From Tubulanus polymorphus (Eukaryota; Nemertea; Palaeonemertea; Tubulaniformes; Tubulanidae), in NCBI RefSeq assembly GCF_964204645.1, contig NC_134025.1, forward strand, positions 4,655,001 to 4,719,000: a stretch of 64,000 bases of DNA, read 5' to 3'. The notes below the pieces were generated by a model that had not been told where the DNA came from, searched no databases, and saw only the letters and a list, made by a program, of their open reading frames with translations. The translations under genes were made by a program, and so were the position numbers. This document shows, one piece after another, positions 53,996 through 64,000 of the stretch. Within the stretch, counting starts at the first letter, position 1, and the number at the start of each line of letters is the position of its first letter.

Positions 53996-55238
53996 ATGGC
54001 GAGTATCAAGATTCCAAGTCTATTAGAAAGAGTTTGGATTTTTGGATATGGATCTTTGATATGGAAACCTGGGTTTCACTACGACGATAGGATGACTGGA
54101 TATATTAAAGGCGTTTCCAGGAGGTTTTGGCAAAGCGATATATTGTATAGAGGAACAAAGACGAAGGTGAGTTTGATAAGAATGTTGATTTTATATATAT
54201 TTGATACCTACAATAAACTTATCAAAAAAGGTGCAGGAGGCGAATTTATCTGGTCATCAGATTTGATTTTCCTAATTATAATTTGCTAGTCACGTGTAAT
54301 CTAATCAAATAAGATTTGCGCAACAGGATGAATTTGACTTGTTCAAAACGGCCGACAAGAAAGTATTGCCCCAGTTTTTGAAATATCATTTCCGATGAAT
54401 GAGTTTTAGTTTCTCTTTAAGTTTTCACCATCTATATTAGTTTTTCGAAAAAAATTTGTGAGTCCACCATCTTCAAATCGTATCATATCACCTCTGGATG
54501 TGATTTGATGATTTTATAAATCGATTTGAATTTGATACCGTGTTAAATCAAAGAATTAGACCAAATGAATTTTGATTATGCCAGGATAAATACGATTTTT
54601 TACTTGAAATCAAATTTAATTTGACGTGATAAATTCGCCTATAATTTCTCAATCAATCGGTTTTTGTTCAACTTCGAATATTTCTATTCCAGCCCGGAAG
54701 AGTAGCGACGCTAGTCCCCATGAAAGATGTACGTTGATCCACTATATCATAAAACGTCAAAATGTTGTTATACTTCTAGTCAGACTATCGCCCATTCAGA
54801 GTTAATGTTTTTATTCAGGGTAAAGTTTGGGGAGCTGCGTATGAAGTAGTCGGTAGAAATTTGATAAATGAAGCGGTGTCTTATTTGGACAAGAGAGAAA
54901 CTGTCGGTGGCGGTTACACGATGGTTTCTACCATGTTTTACCGGTGTCCCGGAAGAAGGTGTCACCGACGGACCAGGGTACCAGCGATAGTTTATTTGGC
55001 AACGCACGGCAATCGATTTTTTACGGGACCCGAGCCAGACGATCTTATAGCCGAACGCATAATCGACGCTGAAGGCAAGTCAGGACACAACGTTGAGTAC
55101 GTTATTCGTTTAGCTGAATTCATGCACAATTATTGCCCAGAACGCGATGAACATTTGCTAAGATTAGAATCTCTGATTAAAACAAAGCTTGAACTACGAG
55201 ATCGTTTGAAGGCTCACACGATAGAACCCGTACGATAG
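53996..55238 (+). CDS. ChaC-type glutathione-specific gamma-glutamylcyclotransferase
   Basis: This enzyme cleaves cytosolic glutathione to 5-oxoproline and Cys-Gly. Three exons join in phase 0 (53996-54166, 54693-54728, 54819-55238) to give 208 residues, between human CHAC2 (184) and CHAC1 (222). The start has the substrate-binding signature VWIFGYGSLIWKPGF, and the catalytic Glu is in YLDKRE. GYIKGVSRRFWQ and KVWGAAYEV are also family blocks. The middle exon is only 36 bases. The 526-bp first intron contains a MITE-like element. Whether it is closer to CHAC1 or CHAC2 is not settled; the short N-terminus leans to CHAC2. Confidence 0.93.
54238..54640. mobile_element. MITE-like element with about 35-bp terminal inverted repeats
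   Basis: The left end aggcgaatttatctggtca and the right end, read as reverse complement aggcgaatttatcacgtcaa, share 13 exact bases and further similarity out to about 35. The element is about 400 bp, AT-rich and noncoding, and lies in intron 1 of the ChaC gene. No clean target-site duplication was seen. Confidence 0.65.
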
Positions 55239-56328
55239 TATGGCTGAGTGCACGGTTTAGTTCGATACATTTTCTAATCTTGTCGGGAGAAAAAACAGTT
55301 ATAAGCATGATCTGAACATGTGACTCGGCCCCGGTTCGTGAGCAAAAAAGACAGTAGAAAATCTAGACCTATAAGTATGTTTAATTGAAAATCAATGTTG
55401 TGGGATAACTAACTTGATTTATTTAGATTTGATTTATAATATTGTAACCATGGGAATGTAAGAGTGAAAATATACTTGTGAATTTATCCTGTCAAAATCC
55501 GATTTAACTAAAATCGTATCTATCCTGGCGTCATCAAATTTGATTGGGACTATACTTTCCAAAACCATGGATTCTTAGAGTCCACGATCCAACCCGATAA
55601 TATCCCTCAACTGGTCAACGCCGCACAACGTTTCGGGCTGTTGGCCTTTGAAAAAATCGTGAACGAATGAATTATTGGCAGTAACATACGGTTCTAGGGA
55701 TCAACTCAAACCACGGCTGCACGGCTGGGCCACTTCGACGGGACAGGCCGGCACTGGTTTCGGTCGGTATTGTCAGGAAAAAACAATTCTTGCTGTACTG
55801 TACTTGAGAAATTTGTGGTTTGAATAAACTTCAGCGATTGGCTGACTTGGCCATCTTGTCACACCGCGGCGGCCGCGTAATTCAATGGCTGCTGACGACT
55901 TTATCTCCCGATAGCTGTCATCATAAAGCAATTCTGTTGTTTTAGTAGCAATAAAAAGCGATGAAGATCCTAATAGATCCCCAAAAAGTGGATGTATTAG
56001 GATCGTAGCTATGCTCGGCATAACCCCCCTCCTCCTGTCCCCCGGCGCCGACTACGGCACGGGACCAGCTATACCCGGCCCACTCCATTCGAGATTAAAG
56101 GTAATAAGAATGACACTAACATCTTAAAGAATGAAGGGGAAAGTTACTCATTCGCGTCAACCGCAAACGGCGCCGGTGCCATGTATAAGTCCAGGTGCCA
56201 AAAATTACACATATTTCCAATCCTTAACCGTGAATTAGGGATTCCAAACCCGGAAACGATTGATTGACCATTTTGACAAGTAATAAAAGAGATAAACCCA
56301 CTAAAAACATTTTTTTACCACTGCTAAA
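55239..56328. other. ChaC 3' side and DCAF5 promoter side
   Basis: No gene was recognised. A fragment related to the MITE-like element lies at 55479-55556. A GC-richer patch at about 56020-56090 precedes DCAF5 and may be part of its promoter. A clear poly(A) signal for the ChaC gene was not found. Confidence 0.45.
55479..55556. repeat. Solo fragment related to the intronic MITE
   Basis: Its reverse complement (gccaggatagatacgatttta) aligns with the right-hand portion of the element at about 54584-54640 (gccaggataaatacgatttt). Confidence 0.6.
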
Positions 56329-59300
56329 ATGTCGGAGGCAAGTCCTATTTCGTACCTGTTTCATCGACACTACAGAGACAATGCTTACTGCAATGATAGA
56401 TTTTTGCGAGAAAGAATGTATCGCTGTAAGAATCTATTTAAGAAGGATTTGAAAGCACATTTTGGATGCGTGAATGCGATTGAGTTTTCCCACACCAGCG
56501 GTGAATTAATGGCTTCAGGTATGACAGAGAAGTTTTATCGGTCAGTTTTTTTCTAGCAGAAACTAAAATGGTAAATCTGTTTAAAGATTAAAGTTTGCAG
56601 CATGAAATCTCTAGTCAATAATAGTAACTAACTGTGGCTGAGGTCATCCCAACAGGGCCGCTTGTTGCGATAGCTGGTGGTCCAAAATCCAAAAGATTCG
56701 ACCCAGTATCCTCGGTACCACATATAAAAAAGAATTCATCCTTTTCTATAGGTGGTACCTAGGATACAAATCTTTGACTTAAGAACCCTGGCTATTGTGA
56801 AAAGTCCCTGTGCTGGCGCTGGTCTAGTTAGTTAGCTAATCGTTGGTGGTAAGCTTTTTATAATCGAATTGGCTCATGTGGTTTGTGAAAATATCCGATC
56901 GTGAAACTAAACCACAGACAGGTTACTGACTAGCGCTGGTCATGCCTGTAACTTAACTGCGATCCCCTGGCTGGCTTATTTATGTCCAGTGGCAGTTGCA
57001 AGTCATGATTTCTTAGTTGAAATAACTTTGTGTCCTTTTATCCACCAGGTGGCGATGACAGACGTGTATTATTATGGAACGTAGAGGATGCCGTCTCGTC
57101 TAAAGTACCGACTCCCGTCGATATGAAAGGTCAACATCACAGTAATATATTTACACTCGCTTTTGACCATGAAAACAGAAGGATATTCTCTGGAGGTAAG
57201 CTATGCATATCCATCTATATACAACTGAATATTTTCTGCTCATGTAATAGATTTTTTATTAAAAGTTCTGTTATTTTAGGAAACGATGAACAAGTTGTGG
57301 TGCATGATATGTCCACGTAAGTAGAGATGATCTCACTGAATATATGATACCAACTCATAGTTAAGTGATATAAAACAGTTACTCTTGTAGAGCTGATACT
57401 ATTTGCTCAGTTCAGCTTTTCCACTCTGTCATTGACAGTGGCTTTTTATAATGTCAGAAATTGGAATGAATAGTTTGCACCATTCTATTATTCTCCTAAG
57501 CAATAATTCAGCGAATGGATTTAGGAAAAAGGTCCCATATATTTTCTGTATTGTAGGCGAGAAACTGTGGATGTTTTCCTACATGAAGATGCAGTGTATG
57601 GATTAAGTACTCATCCTACTAATAATGAACTGTTTGCCAGTGCTTGTGAAGATGGTCGAATTCTGATCTACGATCTTCGGCAATCGACATCAGGTAAGTG
57701 GAGAAGTTCCTTAAATGTCCCTTTAGATAACTACGATTCACCCTCATTTCTGTTGATGCAGATTTTGGTGATATTTTTTCAACAATGTCTTTATAATTCT
57801 ACTTTTAGATCCTTTTTGTTTGGCGAACTATGTATCTGCGATGCATTCGGTGATGTTCAATCCAGTCGAACCCAGACTTATCGTTACGGCTAATGCTAAA
57901 GATGGTATCGGACTATGGGATATTCGTAAACCAAAAAGGTAAAATCATCATTCAAAGTCCTTCGAGACTAGTTGCAGTCAGTGTAGTGTGTAAAAGACAC
58001 TCACAATTCTATGATTTTACAAGATTTGAAAACGAAAATCAGTTACACTGAAGTTATGGGTAGAATTCGGTTACATTGTCAATATCGTTGGTCTTTTATA
58101 TACATATATATGTACGAACATCAGTCTACCTTATACTTACCGGTATAATTGTATTTCATTCAACTGTTCATAACAAACTTGTTTATGCCTATTCCGTAGT
58201 TGCGTGCTTCGTTATGGAGGTGGTTTCACGCAGCAGAGCGCGATGAGCGTTCGATTCAACCGACTCGGGGACCGTATCATCAGTTTGAGGCGTCGTCTGC
58301 CGCCCGTATTGTATAGTATTCAATCTGCCGATGCTGTGTATCAGTTCGACCACACTGGATACTATAATTCCTGTACGATGAAGAGCTGCTGTTTTGCGGG
58401 AGATAAAGACCAGGTTAGTGTTCGTTCAACGGTTATCGAGCTGATTTTTAGCCTACGGTTTAAGGGTATCAAGAATACGTTTTTCATGCTCGTGGGTATT
58501 GTATGTATTTGTAGTATTTGTTGTCTGGATCGGATGATTTCAATCTCTACATGTGGCGTATCCCAGAAACCAGGGATGATGACAAATCAGAAGGTAAGTC
58601 ACATATAAGAAACCATCACCTACGACTTCAAAGGTGACTTCAAAGGTGCTTCTTAATTTGAAAAAATGTCCAAAAATCCTTGACTTGAGAATTAGGCATT
58701 TGGAAATTTTTGTCTAGTTTGTAGTTGTCTGGGTAAATTACCCCTATATCAATACAGTTGGGACCTGGATTTCTTACCCTATTAGACAGTTTCCAAATTA
58801 GAGACCAAGTTGAGGTTGTGTAAAGGATAAGAATTTGCTTACAAAACCATTGAATTAATGGTTTACTGATATAAACAGTACTGATATAGGAGGAGGCTGC
58901 AGTAATGGGATATGAAAGTAATGCAGACACTCCTCAAAATTTGAGATTCCTTAACGTTTTCTTTGTTTCAGTGAAATTGATCGAAAGCGCTCATTTAGTG
59001 CTTAAAGGACACAGATCTATCGTAAATCAAGTTCGCTTCAATCCAGCTAATCATCTCATCATCTCATCTGGTGTCGAGAAAGTGATCAAGGTAGAAAACT
59101 AAGTTCATCCAACTCAATAACGATAGAGTAACTAGGCTCTTAAAATAGGGTAAAGGTATTGAAATTTGATATTTGTGATTGCTTTTTTAGGCGTGGAGCC
59201 CATTTCCTATGAATATGAGTTGCGGTGGAATAAATGACGATGATGAGGAACGAGAACGACCCGTATATTCACACGAGGAATATCTGAATTTAGTGATCGC

Positions 59301-60396
59301 GAACGGTCACGTTATGGAACACGATTACAGTCAGCAGTCGATTGAAGAAGATCCGAGAATGATGGCGTTCTTCGATTCGTTGGTGCAGCGCGAGTTAGAA
59401 GAGTGGGATACCGACAGTTTGAGCACGAATTCTGACGATTTTTACACGAATTACGTCGAAATGATTTCCGACGGCGAAAATTTAAGCGGATCGGAAGCCG
59501 AAATGCTTCAAGTCGGTCGTTTTCCGATACCGCTGCCGCGAACGCAGCTTTCAGAACTGATCGTGACGCGGTCTGAACCGCGGACCGGCGACCCGGAATT
59601 AGCGAGCGAACCGGTGGAACTAGTGCAAGCTGAAACAGATGATCCGCAACCAGCGGCATCGAATTCAGCATCTCCTGATAATGATGTAGATAGTCTGGCA
59701 GTGAACAATAATGAGCTAACTGAATCGGATAGCAATTCGGGCCAGCGTACAATTTCTAGTCTCATCGAAAAAAAGAGAAAGGTTTACGTCGCTCGGATGA
59801 AAAAACCGTCTCCGGCCAAAAGCATGAGCAAAAAGAAAAAACGTAAGTTGATCTTGTTGAAACGTAAAATCAGTAATCCCTCGGACTTCTCGTCGAGTGA
59901 TTCGGACAGTAACGGCGAAGCGAATTCTGATTCGACTGATAATTCGAAAAGATGCGCGAAAAAAACTAGTCTCCCGCCTCTTCTGCAGACAGGACAGTCG
60001 GGTATGTCGACAAATTTATCTCGTTTGAAAATATTGCGTTCACGTGTCACGCGCGGTGAGAATGATCACGAACCTCAAGCAGGAACGAGTCGACAGTCGA
60101 CGGAAACAGCCGACGAACAGCGTAAACCGGTTGCGCCCGGTAAAGCTTTCGAGACCGTTACCGTCAGACGACAGTCTAACGAAACAGACGCTACCGGTGG
60201 TGCGCCCCCTAGCGGTGAATCAAACGCCGGCGAAGACAATCGTTCGAACGATTCCGGCGTACCGGGTCAAAACGGCGAAATAACCTGGACCGAATTCAAA
60301 CGTTTTAAGAATAAACTGGAGCGAGCGCGGAGAAAATATCGGCGTCAAAGTCAACAGGATCAGTCGAGCGGTGATGACGCGACCGAACCAGTTTAA
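56329..60396 (+). CDS. DCAF5: DDB1- and CUL4-associated factor 5, WD40 protein
   Basis: DCAF5 is a substrate receptor for CUL4-DDB1 ubiquitin ligases; in vertebrates it acts on methylated and chromatin proteins. Nine exons keep frame: 56329-56518, 57049-57195, 57280-57316, 57557-57693, 57809-57938, 58200-58413, 58515-58593, 58972-59090, 59191-60396, giving 752 residues (human 942). WD40 repeats run from about residue 50 to 355, for example SGGDDRRVLLWNVEDA, FASACEDGRILIYDLRQ and LIVTANAKDGIGLWDIRKP; WDxR boxes for DDB1 binding are visible. The last exon is a long Ser/Glu-rich tail with basic patches (KSMSKKKKRKL) fit for nuclear import, ending in a basic helix. AATAAA is at 60566, with a second candidate near 60685. 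Identification is strong for the WD half; the tail is poorly conserved. Confidence 0.93.
56660..56805. repeat. Foldback (hairpin) element in DCAF5 intron 1
   Basis: tatcctcggtaccacatata (56707) and tataggtggtacctaggata (56747) pair with two mismatches. Weaker complementarity extends outward to about 60 bp per arm, giving a roughly 145-bp hairpin. Confidence 0.65.
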
Positions 60397-61632
60397 ATCT
60401 CTGTTTTACTCGAACTTTTCCGAGTTTTTCGAACCAATAATTTTTGTCTTGAAATTAGATGCAGTAGTGCCTGCCTAAAAACTGTGCATGTATTCGCTTA
60501 TTAGTGTATTATACTAAATTCTAAATACATGTATGTATAATTATGACTATGTGACCTGTGTTGAAAATAAATCATTTAGATCTAAAATCATGAACTATGA
60601 AGTTAATTCAACCTGTTCTCTCTGCTCTAAGACATTTGAAGATGTGCTAACCTTGTTGACTTTTTCACTTGCTTCAAGTATGCTCAAATAAAATACATGG
60701 CATGCACTGGTTAACTTAGTGTATGTTTTCCTGATTTACTACAGTTGATTGTTGAATTATATGAACTATTATTAAGCAATAATCAAAGTCAAAATTCTTA
60801 TACATAATTGTTTCGTACAATTTTGGGTTCAAAATTTGCGGATTAACTTTTGTTGTACAATGAAAACAATCTGCATGTTGTCGCAAAAGAAGCTTTCGTC
60901 TGAAATATAAGTATTTGATGTATATCATTTTCCATTTCGTCATTGTTTGAGGTGTAAGTCGAAATCCATTTCTTGTGTAGTGAATTCCCGATCAACAGTG
61001 GGAGTCTCATGAATTGTAATGATGGCGTGTTGATGGTGCCAACAATTTATTCTACGGTTTACACATCCATTTCATCGGCTTAAAATGAATAGATATTTCC
61101 CGATTCCATTAATTCCGAGCTTTTTTAGCTCTGGGGTGTTGTCATACATGTAATATATATGAAGGAATGAGACGTACATAGCGGAGGTATATCAAACGAC
61201 TTGTTGCATGTTAAGCTTTTTCATTAACACACTACTTTATCCCTGAAAACAGCTCACGAGAAGAACAAAACAAAACCGACACAACTGAATGAAAAATCGG
61301 TAGAAATTATTTTTAATAAAAGTACTTTATTACTCATGCTGTGACGAGCAATTACAGGAGTGTATTGACACTGTGTAACAGTTACAGTGATATATGCATA
61401 AATGCATAGATTCATTTGTTCTCGTGCTCATGTTAATGATTAATCATTCTCGGTCAAAAACGATTACAAATATTTCATGGTTGATGGGACAAGTTGATAA
61501 TGAAACATTTTCCCTAGTTGCTTCCTAGATTGAAATTTTCCTCTGCACACGAATGATATTGCCACAATGAACCGTTGGCTCGGCTGTTGTTGTCTCGGAG
61601 TGATCCGCAAATTGAATCTCACCAAGCGAGTT
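60397..61632. other. Convergent 3' ends of DCAF5 and B4GALT
   Basis: DCAF5 ends at AATAAA 60566. A minus-strand AATAAA (61326-61331) about 300 bases past the B4GALT stop is a good end for that gene. No other gene was seen; the minus-strand frame 60716-60943 has no support. Confidence 0.5.
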
Positions 61633-63493
61633 TCATCGACCGCCCTTATTGTAATGACGATTATGAAATGTCATCGTCGTGTTTACGAATTTTAATTTTA
61701 CTCGTACAATCGTGTATAGCTTTTTCCTGACGACACCTTCAAGGTCGTATTTCAATGAAGTCAATCCGTCGTTTTTGTAACGACGAAAACTTTGAGTCAT
61801 TAGCAGAAACCTAAAATCAGAACAATGAGTCTACATTCGTAACGTTACAATGTTCTTTGTTGATTCGGAATGTCAAAATGGCAGAATTTAATAGAATTCG
61901 CGTTCTGAGAACTGGATCGGGTACATGATATCAATGTTCATAACAATAATCATACAAAGGACCAGACCCGGTTCAATTGACCAGGTATCGAGTAAACTTT
62001 AGGGGTGACAACCACCATAAGAAACCATCATGGTAACAACTGACAGATTTAAAAATGTACCGGGGGATTATTTTGCCACCAAATCTATGAGACTCAGTCC
62101 AGGACTGTTTTATCAATAATAAACATTTTATTTACCGATTAGGATTTCTTCGCGCCGATGGGTGCTTTAGCATCGTATATCTGGATATCGACGACTTGTA
62201 ACGAATCACTCGAATCGATTTGATGAGCATCCTAAAGAAGCATAGAAAGGGAGAAACGAACGATCAATTAACGCGAAAAACAACATTGTTCTTATATCAC
62301 TGTTAAACCGTTAGAGTATTCCAATATTAGAATAGATTTATAACTTATTAGCGTGAAACCTGGTATGCATTTCGTCGTCCTCTCCGCCCCAGCCCCAGAA
62401 AAGGTTACTAAATCCGTTAACCCGCTGGAAATCAATTCGTCTCATCACTAGGGCTCCACCGACCAGTTGAGAATACGGCAACCTACACGTAAATCAAAAG
62501 GCATCTACATACTTTATAAACCCTTGTGAATTTGTGACAAAATTAATGAATACCCGTAAATAAATATTCACGTATAATTGAATGTGTCGATGGCTACGGT
62601 TAAGTGACGGGCACGTCGGATCGGTGGACACAGATATAAGTTTCGTAGATCCTCCGGCAATAGATCAACGTCGTGAAATATGAAACAATCGTAAACTGCT
62701 TGTTTCTGGGCTTCGATGAAACCACTATTTAGTAACGCGGCTCTGTTGAACGGGAATTCGTCAACCTTAATTAAAGGAAAAGATAAAATAACTTACAATA
62801 GTTCGGTACTGAATCACAGTAAATCTAGATGTCTATAAATGTTTGTTTACGTACCTGTTCTATCACAAAAATCGTGTAATCTATGCTTTGTAATTGAAGA
62901 AAACTGTGCATATGACGTAAAAATATTCGCAGATGATCCTCTCGATGTCTATAGGGCACAATCAACGCTACTTTGTCTTTCGATCGGCAATTAGAGGGTT
63001 TCCACTGACCGCCCCACATAACGTCCCTGAATTTGAAACCTGAGTCGTCATTTGGCACTGTAGTGTTTATACCAACTTTGATTTGCATGTTTCGCGCCAT
63101 GGTATGGATGCAGTTGATTACATGTTCGGAGCTTTTATTAGCTGAACTCATAGCGGTTTTCGTTTTCCTGGTTGTATTTTCTGCTCCCTTATTTTCTTGA
63201 AATGTTTTTAACGAATGCACAGGTAACGATGTCTCGTTTATTTCATTCATAAGCCTCTTTCCATTTACAATATGTTTGGAAAGTGTAATATTACTCCTAT
63301 TTCCTTGCGAATTACGAAGCTTGAAATGCAATCGTCGGTTGTTTAATGTCCTACGTTTTGAGATGTCAGTGTTCATAAATCGAAAAATCTGTTGACTCAG
63401 CGACAGGCTATTGTACACCAATACCAGACAGCTTATCCAAATAGCGATAGATACATTTTTCCATTTATAACGTATCATTTCCAAGTACCGCAT
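61633..63493 (-). CDS. Beta-1,4-galactosyltransferase family enzyme
   Basis: This is a type II Golgi enzyme transferring Gal or GalNAc from the UDP-sugar to terminal GlcNAc. Five exons keep frame: 63493-62855, 62765-62572, 62482-62360, 62231-62136, 61810-61633, giving 409 residues. A short cytoplasmic tail (MRYLEMIRYKWK) precedes a signal-anchor (VSIAIWISCLVLVYNSL) and a stem of about 120 residues. The catalytic domain has VALIVPYRHREDHL, FNRAALLNSGF, the metal-binding FHDVDLLPED, and the WGWGGEDDE motif. SRYTMLKH, NPNRF and NDGLTSLKY close the domain. A 20-residue tail with Asn, His and Lys follows. The donors after TRF (GTTTCA) and after NPN (GTAAAT) are weak but in phase. Position among B4GALT1-6 and the invertebrate bre-4-like GalNAc-transferases is unresolved. 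Confidence 0.9.
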
Positions 63494-64000
63494 AAGACCG
63501 TAATCAGCTAAATGGAATTATCGGCAGCATTACCGTTTGGAGTAGCATGATAGAAAATCCTTAAAAATCACAGCTTTTATAAAGCGTTGGCCAAATTTAC
63601 AGATGTTACGTATCCAGATGCCAAATAAATTATTATCGAACGAAAGATATTTTGACGTCACATTTCGTACAACGGCGAATGGCTCCATGGTCACAAACAT
63701 CTGCGCAAATCATTTATCATCTGGTTCTTTTTCTTCATCTCGACGAACATGATTTCTACTCACACCCTTCCACGCAGACGTGTCAAAATGCCTTTTATCC
63801 AAATATGTTCAATAGATCTAGAAGAACTTATACTATATACGCGTTTGAACGAAAAAAAATCACGTTTCTTGTCTATGATTTATAGTAACATATGTACACA
63901 TATGGAAATAATGACATTTCTTCAATTCGTCATTGCTGTCCGTTCATAAATCTGTTACTCTGGTGAGAAATATACACTTAAAACATACATTTACTATTTC
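63494..64000. other. Upstream flank of the B4GALT gene
   Basis: It holds the 5' UTR and probable promoter of the minus-strand B4GALT. Two overlapping short plus-strand frames show no family features. Confidence 0.4.

Noticed and set aside
55773-56021. 82-residue minus-strand ORF near the DCAF5 promoter
   Set aside because: No domain or transcript signals; lies in a short GC-rich patch.
59312-60050. Minus-strand ORFs across the DCAF5 last exon
   Set aside because: Antisense shadows of the low-complexity Ser/Glu-rich tail; no splice or homology support.

Overview
This is a eukaryotic, bilaterian invertebrate nuclear genome segment. Genes are split by short GT-AG introns, intergenic DNA is AT-rich, and AATAAA poly(A) signals lie behind most genes. 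A cystine-knot neurotrophin, a full BMPER/crossveinless-2, BBS9 and BLOC1S3 point to a lophotrochozoan or non-vertebrate deuterostome; the phylum cannot be fixed from sequence alone. No rRNA, complete tRNA, CRISPR, viral or bacterial locus was seen. Exon models were built by hand from splice sites and reading-frame phase. All multi-exon models below keep frame throughout, but none is confirmed by transcripts.

Layout, left to right. The last exon of a neurotrophin (+) and ALG6 (+, intronless coding sequence) are followed by three minus-strand genes: an orphan multi-pass membrane protein, an ankyrin-repeat/SOCS-box protein, and a 13-kb gene for a secreted or GPI-anchored protein with two tandem GPR158-type ectodomains and no 7TM region. 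From 27.6 kb there is a compact housekeeping cluster: BLOC1S3 (-) and SNIP1 (+) share a 404-bp promoter interval, SNIP1 and ZNF593 (-) converge with almost touching poly(A) signals, and ZNF593 and DHX33 (+) diverge.

BBS9 (+, 23 exons) follows, with a Rho-family GTPase gene nested antisense in one intron. BBS9 converges on BMPER (-, 12 exons). The BBS9-BMPER neighbourhood also exists on human chromosome 7p14, so this looks like old microsynteny. A BMPER intron holds a two-exon gene for a 66-residue prepropeptide built like an antimicrobial peptide precursor; this is the most attractive unknown in the window.

The right end carries a catalytically dead, membrane-anchored cholinesterase-like (neuroligin-like) protein (-), a ChaC glutathione-degrading enzyme (+), DCAF5 (+) and a beta-1,4-galactosyltransferase (-). 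Several foldback or MITE-like repeats sit in introns and spacers. The genes do not form one pathway. Recurrent themes are secretory-pathway glycosylation (ALG6, B4GALT), extracellular signalling and adhesion (neurotrophin, BMPER, GPR158-like ectodomain, pseudo-esterase), trafficking and cilia (BLOC1S3, BBS9) and ubiquitin-ligase substrate receptors (ASB-like, DCAF5).
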